Source: Clostridia bacterium (GTDB lineage Bacteria > Bacillota > Clostridia > Oscillospirales > CAG-272). Taken from it: a stretch of DNA of 6,801 bases. The stretch lies in the NCBI GenBank assembly GCA_900768535.1, contig CAAGDE010000061.1, forward strand, positions 1-6,801. Reading direction: 5' to 3'. The notes beneath the pieces are model-generated. The model was given only the letters and a program-made list of their open reading frames with translations, did no database searches and was not told the origin of the DNA. Made by a program: the position numbers and the translations under genes. Shown here piece by piece: positions 1-6,801 of the stretch (positions are counted from its first letter, which is position 1; every line of letters begins with the position of its first letter).

Positions 1-2538
1 CACCGGTCGGTTGGAGGAATTCCAGCGCCGATTCCATTCCGAGGTGTCCGCGCCCTCCTCAATATAGAAGGTTGCGTTGCTGCAGCCGTAGAATGCGTTT
101 CCGGCGACCGTTGCAACCTCCTTCGGAATGACCAGCGCGGTAAGCGAATTCAGTCCCTTGAACGCATACTTTCCGATCTGCTTCAGCGTTCCGGGAAGGA
201 CCAGCGATCCGATTCCGCTGTCGTTGTAAAACGCAAAGTCTCCGATCCGCTCCAGCGAATTTCCGAGCGTCAGCGTTGCCAGGGACACGCACTTGTAAAA
301 CGCGCTTTTTCCGACGGTTCTGACCGAATCGGGAAGCACAACCTCAGACAGTCCCGCGCATTTGTAAAACGCTTTATCCCCGATTGAGGTCACGCCCGAA
401 CCGAGTTTCAGCGTAACGAGTGCAGAACAATTCGCAAATGTATGCTCCGGAACTGCCGTCACGGTATCCGGAAGCTCGACCGCTGTCAGTGCCGAGCAGT
501 TTTTGAAAGCATATCTGCCGAGTCCGGTCAGATTTTCACCGAATATAACCGTTTCCAGATTGGAGCAGCTGTAGAAGGCAAAGTCTCCGATGGTGGCAAA
601 CACGGCAGATTCGGAAAAGTCCAGCGTCTTCAGATTGGAACAGCCGTAGAATGCCGATCTGCCGACGGACCGCAGCATGGTCGGGACGGAAACACGGAAC
701 AGAGATTTGCACTTATAAAAGGTATACGCCTCAACGGTCTCCAGCCTTGGGTTCAGGCTGACGGTCTCCAGTGCCGTGCATTCATAGAAAGCTGCCGTGC
801 CGATGTAGGCACATTTGCTCAGATTCTTCAAAGAGGTCAGCGTCCCGCATTGGAAAAATGCATTGTCCGCAATACCGACCACACTGTCCTTCAGCTCCGC
901 CGCGCCGAGCTTGGCGTTCTCCGCGAAACCAACGACCCAGTTTCCGGCATAAATGATATTGTTCTCCGGCTTTCCCCACAGCATCGTCTGCATGAAAGCA
1001 TACGCGCCGATGCGTTTGACCGACTGCGGAATGATGCTGTTGCCGTCCAACGAGTTATTGTCCAGCGTGGAGCAACCGTAAAATGCGTATGCACCGATTT
1101 CCTGAAGCGACCGGTTCAGCAACAGCACGTAAAGCCCGGTACAGTTGGCGAACGCGCCTTCCTGAAGCACCTCCAGATTTTTGCCGGCTTCAAAGCGAAC
1201 CAGCGTTTCGATGCCCGAAAAGGCATACTGTCCGACAATCCGAACGGAATCCGGCAATTGCACCGCCTCCAGAATCGGCGCCTTATAGAAGCAGTTGTCA
1301 ATGATTCCGACCGTCCCCTGCTTCAGATCCAGCTTGGTAACGGTCTTATGAAGTTCCTGATTCTTGACCGCAACCAGCCAGCTGTCCACATAAACATAGT
1401 CGGTTTTTTCATTAGTATAAAGCTTGGTTGCGTTGAACGCATACGTCCCGACATGACGAACCGTCGAGGGAATGTTCACCCGTTCCAGCGCCTCACAGCG
1501 ATAGAAGCAGCGGGCACCGATATCCGTCACCGTTTCGGGAAGGGTGATCTCCTGCAGGGACGGGATTGCCGCAAAGCAGGATTCTCCAAGCGTTTCCAGC
1601 ACGCTCCCCTCGGCGAACGTCACCTTCTGCAGCTTCGGAAGGTCATAGAAAGCGGTTTTTCCGATGGAAACGACGCCCTTCCCGATGACAACCTCCGTCA
1701 GTTCCCCGGCAGTCGTAAACGCATTCTCGCCAATGGTCTTCACGCTGTCCGGAATCCGGACTGCGGTCAGTGCGGCACCGTTGAAAGCGCTTTCTTCGAT
1801 ACTCAGGATGTTCTCACCGAGGGAAATTTCCGAAAGGGAGCGGCAGTATGCGAAGCAATATGCCGGTACCGAAGCAACTCCCGCCGGAATATTGACCTTT
1901 TTCAGTTCCCGGCATCCCTGAAAAGCAGAGTCTCCGATGGAGGTGACGCCGTCCGGAATGGTAGCCGACTCCAGCACCGAGCAGTTGTAAAATGCATTTT
2001 CCGCAATGGTACGGATGTTTTCACCCAGGATAATATCCTTCACATTCCGGTTTCCCTTGAAGGCGCTCTCGCCGATCTCGGTTACCGGTTTCCCGCGGTA
2101 CGTAGCTTCAATTGTCACGGTTCCGGATGCGCTTCCGCCCCGTTTGATCCGGTATTCGGTGTTGCCGTTGAACAGCTCATACACGCAGCCGGTCTCATAG
2201 TCTCTGTGAAAATACAGTGCCTCGGACCACACGGAGGTCTGGTCGTTCTGCGCACCACCGGTTGCCCTGACGCGGATCTCATAGTCTCCGACCTCCAGAT
2301 CCGAAAGAGAATAGGAGGTTTTTCGCGTGGTTTTGCTGAGAACCGCTTCCCCGCTCTCATTTTTCACTTCCACAAGATAGGAGCGCGCAGACTCCACAGT
2401 GTCCCATGAAAGCTGATTGTCGATGTCAATTTCCAGTGACTGCGGGGGTTCCAGCCCGCCTGACGTCCCGCATGACGTCAGCCCCAAGAGCAGGAGGAAC
2501 GCCGCAACCGGAAAGAGCCATTTCAGAAATCTTTTCAC
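1..2538 (-). CDS. BspA-type leucine-rich repeat lipoprotein with Fn3-like domain, 3' partial
   Basis: The frame opens with GTG at 2538-2536, overlapping the TGA of the preceding gene (GTGA), and stays open for 846 codons to the window edge. The start is supported by the AAAGGAGG site and by the signal peptide directly after it. Residues 1-22 are a lipoprotein signal: basic start (KRFLKW), hydrophobic core, lipobox LTSC with C23 as the lipidated residue. Residues about 32-112 look like a fibronectin-III domain (LSWDTVESARSYLVEV, GDYEIRVRA). Residues about 113-145 lead through GKPVTEIG into 27 LRR_5/BspA-type units, mostly 23 residues, of the pattern L..V.IPd.V..IG..AF..C..L. The last visible residues (about 825-846, containing SEWNRRWNSSNRPV) resemble the cap after the final repeat in such proteins, so the stop may be close. 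The family includes surface proteins used in adhesion or protein binding; the ligand is not predictable here. The protein is expected to be anchored on the outer face of the membrane, and co-translation with the VWA gene suggests they work together. Confidence 0.93.
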   Translation of the reverse strand, partial: MKRFLKWLFPVAAFLLLLGLTSCGTSGGLEPPQSLEIDIDNQLSWDTVESARSYLVEVKNESGEAVLSKTTRKTSYSLSDLEVGDYEIRVRATGGAQNDQTSVWSEALYFHRDYETGCVYELFNGNTEYRIKRGGSASGTVTIEATYRGKPVTEIGESAFKGNRNVKDIILGENIRTIAENAFYNCSVLESATIPDGVTSIGDSAFQGCRELKKVNIPAGVASVPAYCFAYCRSLSEISLGENILSIEESAFNGAALTAVRIPDSVKTIGENAFTTAGELTEVVIGKGVVSIGKTAFYDLPKLQKVTFAEGSVLETLGESCFAAIPSLQEITLPETVTDIGARCFYRCEALERVNIPSTVRHVGTYAFNATKLYTNEKTDYVYVDSWLVAVKNQELHKTVTKLDLKQGTVGIIDNCFYKAPILEAVQLPDSVRIVGQYAFSGIETLVRFEAGKNLEVLQEGAFANCTGLYVLLLNRSLQEIGAYAFYGCSTLDNNSLDGNSIIPQSVKRIGAYAFMQTMLWGKPENNIIYAGNWVVGFAENAKLGAAELKDSVVGIADNAFFQCGTLTSLKNLSKCAYIGTAAFYECTALETVSLNPRLETVEAYTFYKCKSLFRVSVPTMLRSVGRSAFYGCSNLKTLDFSESAVFATIGDFAFYSCSNLETVIFGENLTGLGRYAFKNCSALTAVELPDTVTAVPEHTFANCSALVTLKLGSGVTSIGDKAFYKCAGLSEVVLPDSVRTVGKSAFYKCVSLATLTLGNSLERIGDFAFYNDSGIGSLVLPGTLKQIGKYAFKGLNSLTALVIPKEVATVAGNAFYGCSNATFYIEEGADTSEWNRRWNSSNRPV
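64..2124 (-). repeat. 27-unit BspA/LRR_5 repeat array within the lipoprotein gene
   Basis: The conserved [A/C/T]F pair recurs with first residue at 159, 182, 205, 228, 251, 273, 296, 321, 344, 367, 416, 439, 462, 485, 514, 560, 583, 606, 629, 654, 677, 700, 723, 746, 769, 792 and 815. Spacing is 23 residues in most intervals. Exceptions are 22 (251-273), 25 (296-321 and 629-654), 29 (485-514), 49 (367-416) and 46 (514-560). Both 25-residue units carry a similar extension (FAEGSVLETLG and FSESAVFATIG). The units are diverged at the DNA level, so this is a protein repeat rather than a recent DNA tandem duplication. Confidence 0.9.
2470..2538 (-). other. Lipoprotein signal peptide and lipobox
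   Basis: The first 22 residues have a basic n-region (VKRFLKW), a hydrophobic stretch rich in leucine and alanine, and the lipobox L-T-S followed by Cys23. After the cysteine comes a Gly/Ser/Pro-rich linker (GTSGGLEPPQS), typical of an exported lipoprotein whose folded domain starts further on. Cleavage by signal peptidase II before Cys23 is inferred from the motif. Confidence 0.88.
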
Positions 2539-5396
2539 GAGGATGTCCCTCCTTTCTTATCCTTCCGTTTGTCCTTAAAAGCCCGGACGATCTCATGCGG
2601 CCATTTGAACTTGAACTTGCGTACCGCCACATCGGTCAGAAACAGCACCAATGCGAGAATCATGAACAGATAGCGGGGATCAAACGATTTCGGAATAGAA
2701 GTCACGAAGTTGGCAAATACCTCCATCGGATCCTCATTGTCCGCAATCAGCTTCCCGTTGGCGGCTTCGGCAAGATTCTGCAGATTTTCCGTCAGCGTCA
2801 GATCGGTAATTTCCTGATTGTTATCATATTCCTCCGAATAGGAGAAGGTCCGATAGGTCTGATATTCGGCAAGCGTCTCCCCGTCTGCGTTCACCTTTTT
2901 GAGTGTCAACCGGTAAACGCCGCCCTTTTTGATCACAAATCTGCAACGGCTGTAGTTGCTGGAAGCATCCAATGCCGAGGTGATGTAACAATCCAGTGCG
3001 GACAGGCGGGTTCCCTCTGCGGCAACCGTTGCGCTTCCCAGCGGAAGCGGTGTTGCCGCCGGATCGGTCAGGTTCAGAAGCTCACCGGTGATTGACTCAC
3101 CTTCGTCGAGATTCGTGAAAACACTGAGGCTGTTGGTGTAGTTGTCCTGCTTGACCGTAATGGAAATCTCGTTTTCCCGGACGGACTCCGTCGGCATCAG
3201 CGCCGACACCACATTGAGAATGAACGTCTCGCCCGAGCCGTCTCCCGACAGGAAGTCGGAGGACCATACGCCGTTGAGATCGCACATGAAGCTTCCGACC
3301 ATGCCTTTTCCGAAGCGCCACTGCGCATAAATCGGAACATCATAGTCGCCGATTAGCAAAAGCTCCGCGCCGGATTTCGCCCGGACTCCGAAAAATCCGT
3401 CCAGCGACACCGTCATTTTGGCGGTTGTCTTTCCCTCCTCCGTCTCCGCAAAGGGAATTCCGGAAAAGACAGAGGAAAGCGTATCGGTCGCGGCAGGATA
3501 GAACTCCTCGTAGTTGACTTCCTTGATTTCGGGCGCATTCAGCTCCTCCCGCATCCGCGCCGAGGTTTCTTTTGCATCAACAAACGCCTGCAGCCGTCCG
3601 CCGCCGAGGTCACAGATGTTCTTCATCTTTTTCCCGGCGTCCTCGGTCTCCCGCAGCCCGATTCCGACCACCGAATAGGTGATGCCGTTGATCTCGTGAT
3701 ATTGCTTGACGTGCGGCAGGTAATCCTCTTCTTTGTCTCCCGGCATACCGTCGGTGACGATGATCACGTGACGTCTTGCAACGTTGACGGAAAGGAGTGC
3801 ACGGCTGGCACGCTCAATGGTGGCTGAAAATTTGGTTCCGCCGGTGGCGCCGAGCTCTCTTGCATTGTTGATCGCTTCCAGAATTTTGGATTCCTGTGTG
3901 CGTGGGGTCAGCGGCAAAAGCGTATCGTAATCGTTATCCAACGTCATCAGTCCGATGTAGTCTCTTGCCGACAGCGCATTCAGGCAGGACACCGCGCCGG
4001 TCAGTGCGAGATCGTATTTGCTTCCGCCCGTGGTGTCATCCACCGACGCCATAGACCCGGAGCGGTCAACGATAATCATCACGGCAACCGGCGGTGTGTA
4101 GTTGATCGCCTGGACCGGAAGAATGTCCTGAAACAGGGTGTTCAGCATATCGTCCCGGTTATAAGCGTGTGCAATATACCTGTCGTTTTCGTCCGTTGCG
4201 CTCGGATTGATATCCGCCCCGCCGACGGTAAACAGCCCGCCGCCGCATTCGTTGACGTAGCGGTACAGCAGCTCGTCCAATCCCGCCGGCAGATCGCTGT
4301 TTGCAATGTTGTTGAGCAGAATCTGATCATACTGGCGCAGATCTGCCAGCGTCTTGGGAAGCTCCCCGTCCCCCGACAGATTTTTGACGGTGACATCGTA
4401 CTCGGCGCCCTTTGCAGTCAGAATTGCTTTGATCTTCTCCGACTCACCCGCTTTGTGCTCCAGAACCAGGACCTTATTGAAATTCTCCAGATTCAGATAG
4501 GTGTAATAGGTGTTGTTTTCCGTCAGCAGGTCGTTTTCCGGCTCCAGCACAAAGGAAAGCTCGTGAACTCCGTACGCTTTGAAGGTATGCTGGAAGGTCA
4601 CGTTCTGCATTCCGGGGGTCGCGGTGATCGCCTGTGTCTCAACCAGCACCCCGTTGTCATACAGCTTCACCGAAGCGCTCCCCTCCGTCTTGGAGTACAC
4701 CGTAACCGAGAGCTTGCACTGCGCGCCGGGCTTGAGGTGGTAATCCGGAAGCTCGGAATCGATCAGCTGCATATCGTCCCCGTCATAGGCGGTGGAAATA
4801 TTGGCAACATCCACGCGGATGCCCTTTGCCGCCACCGTCCGGATGACCGCCGAGGCGTCCTCATCGGTCTCTTTTCCGTCTGTAACAAGCACAATCTTTG
4901 CGCTTTCCGGATTCTGAAAGAGCGTGGACGTGTAGGTCAGCGCCGCCGCAATGTCGGTTGCACTGGTGTCCGGTTTTTCCGCGGCTTGATAGCGCTCCAT
5001 AATTTCACCGACCCTGTCGGTCAGCTCCACCGCATAAACCTGATCGTACCCGAAGGTCACCACGCCGATGCTGTAGCCGTCATACTGCCCCATGTTCAAA
5101 ACCGTTTCCATGAAGCGTTCGCGCTCTCTTGCGGACTGCTCTGTCGTATCCGAAACGTCCACAAGCAGGATAATCTGGTTTTCTTTGTTTGGAATTTCGT
5201 AGGTGAACATCGTACCGGCAAGGGTCAGCACCGCCAACGCCAGCACAATCAGATGCAAAACAATCGACGTAACCCGGTTCCGGTTTTTCCGGTACTTTTT
5301 GGAAAGCCGGAAATAAAGCAAAGCCGTCATTGCCACGCCGAACAGGAAAATCAGCAACAGCAGAGGATATGAAAAGTGAATTCTGAAATGTACCAT
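2535..5396 (-). CDS. Membrane protein with two VWA domains and GATase1-like domain
   Basis: Complete 953-residue protein. Hydrophobic helices at about 8-29 and 43-62 flank a very basic loop (SKKYRKNRNR). A third helix at about 908-925 precedes a basic tail (RKFKFKW, KDKRKDKK). By the positive-inside rule the roughly 840 residues between are outside the cytoplasm. VWA domain 1 (about 72-215) has a MIDAS-like set D80-x-S82-x-T84, T147 and D173 in VTDG. Residues about 216-302 are Ig/CARDB-like. Residues about 308-395 form the first part of a GATase1-like fold (YDQILLNN, GGGLFTVGG). VWA domain 2 (about 437-620) has a canonical MIDAS: DRSGS at 444-448, T521 in GGTKFS, D549 in VTDG. Residues about 671-718 (PIYAQWRFGKGMVGSF, WSSDFLS) match the part that ends the GATase-like domain in related membrane proteins. 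VWA domains bind protein partners through a divalent metal. Such genes often accompany MoxR ATPases and DUF58 proteins. No catalytic cysteine is seen in the GATase-like part. The ATG is chosen by its strong ribosome binding site. The specific partner is not known. Confidence 0.93.
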   Translation of the reverse strand: MVHFRIHFSYPLLLLIFLFGVAMTALLYFRLSKKYRKNRNRVTSIVLHLIVLALAVLTLAGTMFTYEIPNKENQIILLVDVSDTTEQSARERERFMETVLNMGQYDGYSIGVVTFGYDQVYAVELTDRVGEIMERYQAAEKPDTSATDIAAALTYTSTLFQNPESAKIVLVTDGKETDEDASAVIRTVAAKGIRVDVANISTAYDGDDMQLIDSELPDYHLKPGAQCKLSVTVYSKTEGSASVKLYDNGVLVETQAITATPGMQNVTFQHTFKAYGVHELSFVLEPENDLLTENNTYYTYLNLENFNKVLVLEHKAGESEKIKAILTAKGAEYDVTVKNLSGDGELPKTLADLRQYDQILLNNIANSDLPAGLDELLYRYVNECGGGLFTVGGADINPSATDENDRYIAHAYNRDDMLNTLFQDILPVQAINYTPPVAVMIIVDRSGSMASVDDTTGGSKYDLALTGAVSCLNALSARDYIGLMTLDNDYDTLLPLTPRTQESKILEAINNARELGATGGTKFSATIERASRALLSVNVARRHVIIVTDGMPGDKEEDYLPHVKQYHEINGITYSVVGIGLRETEDAGKKMKNICDLGGGRLQAFVDAKETSARMREELNAPEIKEVNYEEFYPAATDTLSSVFSGIPFAETEEGKTTAKMTVSLDGFFGVRAKSGAELLLIGDYDVPIYAQWRFGKGMVGSFMCDLNGVWSSDFLSGDGSGETFILNVVSALMPTESVRENEISITVKQDNYTNSLSVFTNLDEGESITGELLNLTDPAATPLPLGSATVAAEGTRLSALDCYITSALDASSNYSRCRFVIKKGGVYRLTLKKVNADGETLAEYQTYRTFSYSEEYDNNQEITDLTLTENLQNLAEAANGKLIADNEDPMEVFANFVTSIPKSFDPRYLFMILALVLFLTDVAVRKFKFKWPHEIVRAFKDKRKDKKGGTSS
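2548..2555 (-). promoter_or_regulatory. Ribosome binding site for the LRR lipoprotein, inside the upstream gene
   Basis: The minus strand reads AAAGGAGG, 9 bases before the GTG at 2538. It lies within the last codons of the two-VWA gene, where it also encodes part of the Lys-Lys-Gly-Gly tail. It decides the GTG start: the nearest ATG, a few codons downstream, is out of frame with the lipoprotein. Confidence 0.85.
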
Positions 5397-5403
5397 TTGC
5401 GTG

Positions 5404-5410
5404 CCTCCTT
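5404..5410 (-). promoter_or_regulatory. Ribosome binding site for the two-VWA gene
   Basis: The minus strand reads AAGGAGG, a near-perfect Shine-Dalgarno sequence, 7 bases before the ATG at 5396. It overlaps the TAA stop of the upstream gene, which supports this start and tight co-translation of the two genes. Confidence 0.85.
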
Positions 5411-6801
5411 AAATGCTACTTTCCTTGTGCTGCAGATACCACTCAAGCAGAAGCAGGAAAACCAAGGCACCGGCAAGATACAGCAACAGATCCTGATAAT
5501 AATCGCTCTCATCCACCTCGTAGTACGGACCGGTAATCGCGCCCTCCTCCGCGAAGATATCGCTCTCCGCTCTCGGAACCCGGACATAAACGGTCGTGGA
5601 AACCGCTTTCCCGGCACGTGTCGTCTGCGACAGCTGATAGGACCCGGGCAGACTCAGCTTCAGCTGCGCCGGGAACGCGGTCAGGGTCAGATCGGTCTCG
5701 TAGCCCTTCACCTTCAGCTCGTCTCCGCGGCAGTTGACGGAAACGGTCTGCTCCGTCTCGAAGGAATTGCCGTCAACGGTGGACGGGAAGAAATATTCAA
5801 ACAGGTTGCGCATCATCAGGGGAAAGTCCATCAGAAGCGCGAGGTTGGAATAATGCAGAGAGAAGCACATCACGGCGACCTGCGCATCCTCATCGTTTCT
5901 GACAAGGAGCATCGGATCCCCCGCATAGGAGAGCAGCATGGTGTACTCCGGTTCGTACGAAACCTTCAGATACCGGCTGACGGTGATGTTGGTCGCCTCG
6001 ATATTGTTCAGGATCGGATGCGTTTCCTCCTGTGCAAGGAAGACGCTCTTCTTGCTCATATCAACGATCCGCTCCAACCGGAGACCGGAACCGTTCGGCA
6101 TCCCCAGCGGGTCCACCAGCAGGATCACGCCGTCTGTGGGCAGCTTCTCCGGCATCGAATGCTCAAAGATGTAGAAATCAAACCCTTCCAGGGCAGGCGC
6201 CTGACCGCGCTTGACCTCGGTAATGTCAAGATCCCACTTTGCCTCGTAGTTTTTCTTCAGAACCGCAAGAACCTCCTGGAAGAAGACGTTCGGTCCCAGC
6301 TGCTCACCGGACAGCGGATCCTGTCCGGAGCTGCAATACTGAATCCGGATCCGTTCCTTCAATCCGTCATAAATATCGAAGCTGTTGTCCAAAGAAACGG
6401 AGTCCTCCACAGCGTCCCCGTTCACCGAAAGACTGATATGCACGGACTGGTAGGAGGTGATCCCCTCTCCGGAGCCGAGCAGATGAAACACCGCATTTTC
6501 CGGCAGGGTCTTTTCATACGCTTCCACCGCGTCCGTACGGTTTTCATCCGGGAAGTACTTGAAAATCAGGGTATACACCTGATCGGAAGCACAGGGAACA
6601 CTCTCCTCCAGGGAAAGATTTCCCGCAGTGGTATCATCACTGCGTGCGCCATTCACGCCGAATACCTCCAGATTGAGTTCGTGGTCAAGATCCCGCCCAT
6701 AGCAGACGACTTCAATCCGGAAGGTGTAATAGTTATCTTCAAAATCTGCGGTTGCGCTGAGAATGGCTGCATTCCATTCGGACCGATCGGCAACGTTGAC
6801 C
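5409..6801 (-). CDS. BatA-like membrane protein with GATase1-like domain, 5' partial
   Basis: The frame is open from the window edge to a TAA at 5411-5409, giving 463 visible residues (first full codon at 6800-6798). A GTG at 6656 is in frame, but the reading frame and matching domain sequence continue upstream, so it is internal. Visible residues 1-150 are beta-rich and resemble the CARDB/Ig-like modules of this family. Residues about 152-333 look like the GATase1-like domain of BatA/VWA proteins, with landmarks GFDFYIFEHSMPEKLP, HPILNN (from about 261) and a FSLHYSNLALL segment (from about 313). A further beta domain (about 345-412) is followed by a transmembrane helix at about 437-453 and a short tail EWYLQHKESSI. 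No cysteine nucleophile is visible in the GATase-like part, so it is probably a binding rather than catalytic module. Related proteins carry a BatA membrane anchor and a VWA domain at the N-terminus; those would lie beyond 6801. The domain portion is probably extracytoplasmic. The exact role is unknown. The stop is 12 bases from the next start. Confidence 0.85.
   Translation of the reverse strand, partial: VNVADRSEWNAAILSATADFEDNYYTFRIEVVCYGRDLDHELNLEVFGVNGARSDDTTAGNLSLEESVPCASDQVYTLIFKYFPDENRTDAVEAYEKTLPENAVFHLLGSGEGITSYQSVHISLSVNGDAVEDSVSLDNSFDIYDGLKERIRIQYCSSGQDPLSGEQLGPNVFFQEVLAVLKKNYEAKWDLDITEVKRGQAPALEGFDFYIFEHSMPEKLPTDGVILLVDPLGMPNGSGLRLERIVDMSKKSVFLAQEETHPILNNIEATNITVSRYLKVSYEPEYTMLLSYAGDPMLLVRNDEDAQVAVMCFSLHYSNLALLMDFPLMMRNLFEYFFPSTVDGNSFETEQTVSVNCRGDELKVKGYETDLTLTAFPAQLKLSLPGSYQLSQTTRAGKAVSTTVYVRVPRAESDIFAEEGAITGPYYEVDESDYYQDLLLYLAGALVFLLLLEWYLQHKESSI

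Noticed and set aside
442..2409. A 655-codon open frame on the plus strand
   Set aside because: It lies fully antisense to the LRR lipoprotein gene, whose frame gives a signal peptide, an Fn3-like domain and regular repeats. The plus-strand product is Arg/Cys/Gly-rich with no recognisable domain, and its weak periodicity is the reverse complement of the LRR repeats, which keep one antisense frame free of stops.
2406..3095. A 229-codon open frame on the plus strand spanning the junction of two genes
   Set aside because: It crosses the junction between the VWA and LRR genes on the opposite strand, has no convincing ribosome binding site and no recognisable domain.
4167..5372. A 401-codon open frame on the plus strand
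   Set aside because: It is antisense to the two-VWA gene, which has clear VWA motifs, membrane helices and a ribosome binding site. The plus-strand translation shows no domain and is rich in Arg, His and Gln, as expected of a shadow frame.
5397..5408. A promoter or terminator between the two membrane protein genes
   Set aside because: The gap is only 12 bases and is filled by the ribosome binding site and its spacer, leaving no room for either element.
6654..6656. GTG as the true start of the upstream gene
   Set aside because: The frame remains open to the window edge and the residues before it continue the same beta-rich domain. No Shine-Dalgarno sequence is seen just before it, so it is an internal Val codon.

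Overview
The window carries three genes, all on the minus strand and packed with almost no space between them, so it reads as part of one operon transcribed from high to low coordinates. The strong AAGGAGG-type ribosome binding sites, the clostridial-style lipobox, the intermediate GC content and the protein families suggest a Gram-positive, Clostridia-type Firmicute, probably a gut or other anaerobe. This is inference from style; nothing in the window fixes the genus.

In transcription order: (1) 6801-5409 is the C-terminal 463 residues of a BatA-like membrane protein. It has an immunoglobulin/CARDB-like region, a degenerate class I glutamine-amidotransferase-like (GATase1-like) domain, a beta-rich domain and a final transmembrane helix. 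Its N-terminus lies beyond the window. (2) 5396-2535 is a complete 953-residue membrane protein with two N-terminal helices, two von Willebrand factor A (VWA) domains, a GATase1-like domain that appears to be split around the second VWA domain, and a C-terminal helix. (3) 2538-1 is the first 846 residues of a lipoprotein with a fibronectin-III-like domain and 27 BspA-type leucine-rich repeat units. It starts at a GTG that overlaps the stop codon of gene 2 and runs off the low-coordinate edge of the window without a stop.

The first two genes resemble the membrane VWA genes that usually sit downstream of a MoxR-type AAA+ ATPase and a DUF58 protein. Those partners would be expected beyond position 6801 but are not visible here. 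Charge distribution around the helices places the large domains of both membrane proteins outside the cytoplasm, and the lipoprotein is also exported. All three products would therefore face the same compartment and could form a cell-surface or envelope complex with metal-dependent VWA contacts and a repeat-rich binding surface. The substrate or partner is unknown.

No RNA gene, mobile element, CRISPR array, promoter or terminator was found. The only intergenic gap is 12 bases. Long open frames on the plus strand are antisense shadows of the two repeat- and domain-rich genes.
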